Shown here piece by piece: positions 59,955 to 64,000 of a DNA stretch of 64,000 bases. Source of the stretch: Halarchaeum grantii (lineage in GTDB: Archaea; Halobacteriota; Halobacteria; Halobacteriales; Halobacteriaceae); the NCBI RefSeq assembly GCF_014647455.2, contig NZ_BMPF01000001.1, positions 1,054,001 through 1,118,000 of the forward strand, read 5' to 3'. The notes under the pieces were generated by a model, which searched no databases, was not told the DNA's origin, and was given only the letters and a program-made list of their open reading frames with translations. Both the position numbers and the translations under genes were made by a program. Numbering within the stretch: the first letter of the stretch is position 1; the number at the start of each line of letters is the position of its first letter.

Positions 59955-61202
59955 TCAGTCGAAGATGTCGATGGCGCCCTCGACGCCCTCGATGAGGGTG
60001 TCGACCTCCGCGCGGGTGTTGTAGAGGTAGAAGGACGCGCGGATGCTCGCGGGGACGCCCAGCGTGTCGTGGAGGGGTTGGGTACAGTGGTCACCGGCCC
60101 GAACCGCGACGCCGTAGTCGTTCAGGATGCTGGAGAGGTCGTGCGCGTGGATGCCCTCGACGTTGAACGCGACGAGGCCGCCGCGCCGATCAGCCGGCGG
60201 GCCGTAGATTTCGACGCCGTCGAGCGCCGAGAGCTCCTCGTAGGCGTACTCGGTGACGTACTCCTCGTGGGCGCGGATGTTCTCGAGGCCGACCTCCTCA
60301 ACGTAGTCGGCGGCCTCCGCGAACGCGATGCCCTCCGAGATGCTGGGCGTGCCCGCCTCGAACTTCCACGGGAGGTCGTTCCACGTCGCGTCGTCGTAGG
60401 TGACCTTCTTGATCATCTCCCCGCCGTAGAGGTAGGGATCCATCGACTCGAGGAGGTGGTTCTTCCCGTAGAGCGCGCCGATGCCCGTCGGGCCCGCCAT
60501 CTTGTGCCCGCTGAAGGCGTAGAAGTCCGCGTCGATGGCCTCGACGTCGACCGGGCGGTTCGGGACGGCCTGCGCGCCGTCGACGAAGATCAGCGCGTCC
60601 TGCTCGTGGGCCATGTCGGCGAGTTCGGAGACGGGGTTGACGGTGCCGAGGACGTTCGAGGCGTGCACGACGGAGACCATCGCCGTGTCCTCGTCGATGA
60701 GGTCGCCCGCCGCGTCCATGTCGAGCGTCCCGTCCTCGGTGATGGGGATGTACTCGACGGTCGCGCCCGTCTTCTTCGCGATCTGCTGCCACGTGACGAG
60801 CGAGGCGTGGTGCTCCATCTGCGTGAGGACGACCGTGTCGCCCTCGCCGAGCTCGTTCAGCCCCCACGCGTACGCCACGAGGTTGAACGACTCCGTCGTG
60901 TTCTTCGTGAAGACGAGTTCCTCGCGCCCGCCGGAGGCGCCGACGAACGCCGCGATGCGGTCGTGGGCCTCCTCGTAGGCGATAGAGGCCTCCTGACTCA
61001 GCTGGTGGATGCCCCGGTGGACGTTCGAGTTGTACTCGTAGTAGTACTCCGTGATCGAGTCGACGACGCGTTTGGGCGTCTGCGTCGTCGCGGCGTTGTC
61101 GAAGTAGACGAGCGGCGTCCCCTCCGCGACCTCGCGCTCCAGAATCGGGAAGTCCGCTCGGAGCGCCTCGACGTCGAGCGGGCTCTGTTCCTGCGTCCCC
61201 AT
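59955..61202 (-). CDS. sufS: Cysteine desulfurase SufS
   Basis: A 415-residue PLP enzyme that takes sulfur from cysteine for Fe-S cluster building. Start MGTQEQSPLDVEALRADFPIL, the YFDNAATTQTP strand, HHASLVTWQQIA, the PLP lysine in FYAFSGHKMAGPTGIG and the active-site Cys in VRAGDHCTQPLH (group II form) are all present. ATG 61202 fits the family start; longer frames upstream are shadows. Its nearest partner, sufU, is 0.9 kb away on the same strand, with a membrane gene between. Confidence 0.96.
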   Translation of the reverse strand: MGTQEQSPLDVEALRADFPILEREVAEGTPLVYFDNAATTQTPKRVVDSITEYYYEYNSNVHRGIHQLSQEASIAYEEAHDRIAAFVGASGGREELVFTKNTTESFNLVAYAWGLNELGEGDTVVLTQMEHHASLVTWQQIAKKTGATVEYIPITEDGTLDMDAAGDLIDEDTAMVSVVHASNVLGTVNPVSELADMAHEQDALIFVDGAQAVPNRPVDVEAIDADFYAFSGHKMAGPTGIGALYGKNHLLESMDPYLYGGEMIKKVTYDDATWNDLPWKFEAGTPSISEGIAFAEAADYVEEVGLENIRAHEEYVTEYAYEELSALDGVEIYGPPADRRGGLVAFNVEGIHAHDLSSILNDYGVAVRAGDHCTQPLHDTLGVPASIRASFYLYNTRAEVDTLIEGVEGAIDIFD

Positions 61203-61287
61203 ATTGTGCTGGAGTAGGGGGTCGGCACGTTTGGTAGCTTCGGAACGGGCGGCTCGTTGCCGTCGTCGCGGACGGCCCGGCCCGGCG

Positions 61288-61590
61288 TCAGAGACGCATG
61301 TACTGGGCGTGCGGGACGCCCCCAAGGTCGAGGACGTTCGCCTCCTCGACGTAGCCCGCCTCAATTGCCGCCGCGACCGCCGTGTCGCCGACGAGGTTCG
61401 CGACCGTCGCCCGACCGAGGCTCTCGACGAGGGCGTCGGGGTCCGTCTCCGCCTCGGCGTCGCCGTAGAAGTCGGCTTCGACGGTGATCGAGACCGTGCC
61501 GTTGTCGTAGGTGTCGCCGACGATGTCCGAGTCCGCGGCGGCGACGAGCACGCCACGGTCGGTGCGGCGCTCGGTGAGGCGGACGCTCAT
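61288..61590 (-). CDS. DUF424 family protein
   Basis: A 100-residue archaeal protein. Landmarks are VLVAAADSDIVGDTYDNGTVSITVEADFYGD, ATVANLVGDTAVAAAIEAG and the conserved end NVLDLGGVPHAQYM, matching DUF424. The fold looks small alpha/beta; the role is unknown, but the family often neighbours translation or RNA genes. ATG 61590 overlaps the stop of the TPR gene by four bases (ATGA), so it is the second gene of that operon. Confidence 0.85.
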   Translation of the reverse strand: MSVRLTERRTDRGVLVAAADSDIVGDTYDNGTVSITVEADFYGDAEAETDPDALVESLGRATVANLVGDTAVAAAIEAGYVEEANVLDLGGVPHAQYMRL

Positions 61591-62333
61591 CCCTGATCGA
61601 CGAGGCGCTCCTCCTGCTGGCTCCGGATCTCCTCGGCGTGCTCGACGACGTCCGTCGCCTCCTCCTCGCGGCCGAGTTCGTCGAGCGCGCGCGCCTTCTC
61701 CTCGAAGACGTCCGCCTGCTTGAAGCCGAGGCGGATCGCGTTGTTCAGCGCGTCGAGCGCCGGCTCGTGGCGGCCCTGCTCGTTCTCCATGAATCCGAGG
61801 TTGTACCAGCCGTGCGGGAGGCGCTTGTCCTTGCGGACGGCCTCCTCGGCGTGGTGGTAGGCGTCCTCGGTCTCGCCGAACTCCCAGAGGGCGTACGCGA
61901 GGTTCGTCTCCGCCTCGGCGGCGAACGGGCCGTCCTCATCGAGGAAGAGGGCTTCCTCGTGGGCGCTCGCCGCCGCGTCCCACTCCTCGAGTTCCGCGTG
62001 GGCGACGCCCTGGTTCACCCGCGCCTCCTGCTCGTCGGTGTCGTTGGCGGCGTAGCGGGCGGCGCGCTCGAAGGCGTCGACGGCCTCCTCGTAGCGCTTG
62101 ATGCCCATGTAGCTCAGGCCGACGTCGATGAGCGCGTCGGAGTCCACCTCGTCGCCGGCGATGTTCGCGTCGTCGAGCAGGTCGACGAGCACGTGGTCGT
62201 CCACGGGGTCGACATCCGTCGGATCCACCTCGAGCTCGGGCGGGTCGATGTCGAAGCCCTCGTAGGGCTCCTCGAAGCCCTGCCCCTCGGAGAACTGGTG
62301 GCCGTCGCCCTCGCGGGGCTCGCGGTCAGTCAT
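61587..62333 (-). CDS. Tetratricopeptide repeat protein
   Basis: A 248-residue soluble protein. After an acidic, disordered head of about 70 residues, at least four TPR units follow (LSYMGIKRYEEAVDAFERAARY, VNQGVAHAELEEWDAAASAHEEA, LAYALWEFGETEDAYHHAEEAV, WYNLGFMENEQGRHEPALDAL), making a peptide-binding superhelix. The partner is unknown. Operon with DUF424, overlapping by four bases. ATG 62333 is divergent from thpR. Confidence 0.86.
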   Translation of the reverse strand: MTDREPREGDGHQFSEGQGFEEPYEGFDIDPPELEVDPTDVDPVDDHVLVDLLDDANIAGDEVDSDALIDVGLSYMGIKRYEEAVDAFERAARYAANDTDEQEARVNQGVAHAELEEWDAAASAHEEALFLDEDGPFAAEAETNLAYALWEFGETEDAYHHAEEAVRKDKRLPHGWYNLGFMENEQGRHEPALDALNNAIRLGFKQADVFEEKARALDELGREEEATDVVEHAEEIRSQQEERLVDQG

Positions 62334-62387
62334 GCCCACGGATATGTGGCCCGCGTGGTTAAGGGCTACGCCGTCCGTTCTCGGAGT

Positions 62388-62945
62388 ATGCGGCTGTTCG
62401 TCAGCGTCGACCTCCCCGAGTCGCTCGTCGACCCGGTCCGCGACCTCCAGTCGGCGTTCGCGGACGCGGACGGCCTCGACCCCGTCGACCCCGCGAACGC
62501 GCACGTGACGCTGAAGTTCCTCGGCGATCTCACCGACGAGGAGTACGAGGACGCCGTCGCCGCGCTCGAACGCGGCGTCGAGGCCGCCGGCGTCGGGCCG
62601 TTCGAGGCCTCCTTCGAGGGGCTCGGCGTCTTCCCGAGCATGGAGTACATCTCGGTCGTGTGGCTCGGCGTCGGCGCGGGCGCCGACCACCTCACGGCGC
62701 TCCACGACGCGTTCGAACGCGAGTACGCCGCGCTCGGCGTCGAGCCCGACGACCACGAGTTCACGCCCCACGTCACGCTCGGTCGGTTGAGACACGCCGG
62801 CGGAAAAGGACGCGTCCGAGAGGTCGTTCGGGAGCGCACGCCCGACGTCGGAGCGATGCGCGTCGGCGAAGTCCGCCTGACGGAGAGCACGCTCACCCAC
62901 GACGGCCCCGAGTACGAGACGCGCGAACGCGTCCCGCTCCGCTGA
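62388..62945 (+). CDS. thpR: RNA 2',3'-cyclic phosphodiesterase
   Basis: A 185-residue 2H phosphoesterase (formerly LigT) with the twin catalytic motifs HVTLKFLG (about residues 39-46) and HVTLGRLR (about 127-134). It opens 2',3'-cyclic phosphates on RNA ends, of use in tRNA maturation or repair. Starts MRLFVSVDLPESLVDPV as expected of the family; ATG 62388 lies close to a GGTTAAGGG TATA-like box. Convergent with the DUF7522-like gene. Confidence 0.92.
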   Translation: MRLFVSVDLPESLVDPVRDLQSAFADADGLDPVDPANAHVTLKFLGDLTDEEYEDAVAALERGVEAAGVGPFEASFEGLGVFPSMEYISVVWLGVGAGADHLTALHDAFEREYAALGVEPDDHEFTPHVTLGRLRHAGGKGRVREVVRERTPDVGAMRVGEVRLTESTLTHDGPEYETRERVPLR

Positions 62946-62948
62946 TGG

Positions 62949-63383
62949 TTACTCGTCCTCGGGTTCGCCGAGGTTGCCCTCGCGCCAGTTCTCCAGCGTC
63001 TCCTCGAGGGCGGACGCGCACGATTCGACGTCCGTCATCGTCAGGCCGTCCGTCGTGATGAAGACGCCCTCCCGGTCGGTCGTGACGCGGAGGAGGTAGC
63101 CGTTCTCGAACGCGCGGATCGTGTACTGGTAGTCGCCGAGCTCGCTCGCGCCGTAGGTATCCTGAGTGAGCTGGAAGGACTGCCACTCCGCGCCGATGAA
63201 CGAGGAGAGGTCGGCGTCGCGCTCGAGGTCCGAGCGGAGGTAGACCTGCTCGAAGTCGGTGCGCGTGAAGTACGTCACCGAGCGGAGGCTATCGCCCACC
63301 GCCGTTCGGGCGATGATACGCAGGCGTTCGCGGGCTTCGTCCGAGAGCATGTCGTGCCCCAGTTCCGCGTCTTCGTTGGCCAT
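62949..63383 (-). CDS. Conserved haloarchaeal protein (DUF7522-like)
   Basis: A 144-residue soluble acidic protein with a helical first part (DEARERLRIIARTAVGDSLRSV), a YFTRTDFEQVYLRSDLERDADL segment and a beta strand pair YTIRAFENGYLLRV / EGVFITTDGLTM. This layout is common to small haloarchaeal proteins of unknown role; the DUF number is from memory. ATG 63383 lies near an AATTAAGGG (minus strand) box about 25 bases upstream. Confidence 0.65.
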   Translation of the reverse strand: MANEDAELGHDMLSDEARERLRIIARTAVGDSLRSVTYFTRTDFEQVYLRSDLERDADLSSFIGAEWQSFQLTQDTYGASELGDYQYTIRAFENGYLLRVTTDREGVFITTDGLTMTDVESCASALEETLENWREGNLGEPEDE

Positions 63384-63478
63384 ACGTGGCGTGTTCGCGC
63401 ACAGGCCCTTAATTGAATTGGGGGCGGCCGGCGAGCGCAGACCGCCTCATCGGCGCTCACCGGGCCAGAAGAACAACG

Positions 63479-63484
63479 TTTTAA
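63479..63484 (+). promoter_or_regulatory. TATA box of the rpl39e-rpl31e operon
   Basis: TTTTAA, 28-33 bases before the rpl39e ATG at 63512; the spacing implies a leaderless first gene. Confidence 0.7.
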
Positions 63485-63511
63485 GCGCGGCGGGTAAACG
63501 TTCGTACCACT

Positions 63512-63664
63512 ATGGGCAAGAAGTCCAAGGGCAAGAAGAAGCGGCTGGCGAAGCTGGAGCGCCAGAACAGCCGCGTCCCGGCCTGGGTCATGATGAAGAC
63601 GGACCGCGAAGTCCAGCGAAACCCGAAGCGCCGCAACTGGCGGCGTAGCGACACGGACGAGTAA
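63512..63664 (+). CDS. rpl39e: 50S ribosomal protein L39e
   Basis: A 50-residue, highly basic protein of the large subunit exit-tunnel region. [19 protein letters not shown] and the ending [17 protein letters not shown] are diagnostic; the basic composition stands out in an otherwise acidic proteome. First gene of the operon, two bases before rpl31e. Confidence 0.97.
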   Translation: MGKKSKGKKKRLAKLERQNSRVPAWVMMKTDREVQRNPKRRNWRRSDTDE

Positions 63665-63666
63665 CG

Positions 63667-63948
63667 ATGAGCGCAAGCGACTTCGAGGAGCGCATCGTCA
63701 CCGTTCCGCTCCGGGACCTCAACGCCGTACCGAAGCACGAGCGCGCCGGCAAAGCCGCGACGCTCGTCCGCGAGCACCTCGCGAAGCACTTCGCGGTCGA
63801 CACCGAGGAAGTCCGCCTCGACCCCTCCATCAACGAAGCCATCTGGTCGCGTTCGAACAAGAACCCGCCGAGCAAGCTTCGCGTCCGCGCCGCGCGCTTC
63901 GAGGAAGAGGGCGAGACCGTCGTCGAAGCCGAGCACGCGAGCGAATAA
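63667..63948 (+). CDS. rpl31e: 50S ribosomal protein L31e
   Basis: A 93-residue large-subunit protein near the tunnel exit. ERIVTVPLRDLNAVPKHERA at the start and the WSRSNKNPPSKLRVRAARFEEEG stretch match L31e, with the usual halophile acidic tail. Follows rpl39e by two bases. In archaea tif6 commonly comes next, which would lie beyond the window edge; the last 52 bases hold nothing I can support. Confidence 0.97.
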   Translation: MSASDFEERIVTVPLRDLNAVPKHERAGKAATLVREHLAKHFAVDTEEVRLDPSINEAIWSRSNKNPPSKLRVRAARFEEEGETVVEAEHASE

Positions 63949-64000
63949 CCGCCTTGCTTCGCGCTGCGTTCTCCGGATCGCCGTACGTCGGTGTGTTCGC

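Overview
This window is a 64 kb piece of a halophilic archaeal (class Halobacteria) chromosome. The evidence is very high GC, strongly acidic proteins, archaeal TATA boxes about 25-30 bases upstream of mostly leaderless genes, and archaeal marker genes (TBP, PCNA, RadA, Orc1/Cdc6, NMD3, SAMP2, ribosomal L39e and L31e). The genus cannot be fixed from the sequence alone.

Layout. 1-5.9 kb: an MmgE/PrpD-type enzyme cut by the window edge, RNase Z, a double-DUF4382 lipoprotein, clamp-loader small subunit RfcC, a Nudix hydrolase and two membrane proteins. 6-9.7 kb: tRNA G10 methyltransferase divergent from tbp, a low-GC island with a lipoprotein gene lying between inverted copies of a structured element, then hisG. 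9.8-15 kb: an M48-like protein without its zinc motif, an SAH/MTA deaminase, a glycan-site-rich secreted protein and SAH hydrolase. 15-24 kb: stress protein, Holliday junction resolvase, primase large subunit, phosphatidylserine decarboxylase, uracil-DNA glycosylase, PCNA, RlmE and a queuosine-precursor transporter. 23-33 kb: the divergent Tat translocase genes tatCt/tatCo, larE, a MutS-type ATPase, a first Orc1/Cdc6, rpiA, a mini histone-fold protein, larB and a GIY-YIG protein. 33.5-41.7 kb: radA, pspAB-htpX, an epimerase, a second Orc1/Cdc6 surrounded by iterated repeats (probable replication origin), then nmd3-taw2 and two very small membrane proteins. 41.7-48 kb: XPD-like helicase, zinc and cysteine-cluster proteins, an SDR gene and several small conserved haloarchaeal genes. 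48-48.7 kb: a gene-free stretch with two tandem copies of a putative structured RNA followed by tandem palindromic repeats. 48.7-64 kb: ferredoxin, cupin, DCC protein, alaS, a glutathionyl-hydroquinone-reductase-like protein, rfcS-samp2, phosphohexomutase, sufU and sufS, DUF424-TPR, thpR and the start of the rpl39e-rpl31e operon.

The gene content is mostly core information processing: replication (two Orc proteins, PriL, PCNA, two RFC small subunits), repair (RadA, Hjc, UDG, XPD-like, MutS-like), RNA maturation (RNase Z, TrmG10, RlmE, Taw2, ThpR, AlaS), methyl-cycle clean-up (SAH hydrolase plus SAH/MTA deaminase), Fe-S assembly, Tat export and parts of the nickel-pincer cofactor pathway (LarB, LarE).

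The least explained material is between genes: (i) repeats of core TGCCAGTAACG on both sides of an orc gene; (ii) two tandem copies of a 37-base TTTAAGTGG unit followed by covarying hairpins; (iii) two families of palindromic elements whose stems covary between copies, one of which apparently duplicated the 3' end of radA and another of which supplies the last codons of a ferredoxin; (iv) helically phased GAACG boxes ahead of the two exported-protein genes.
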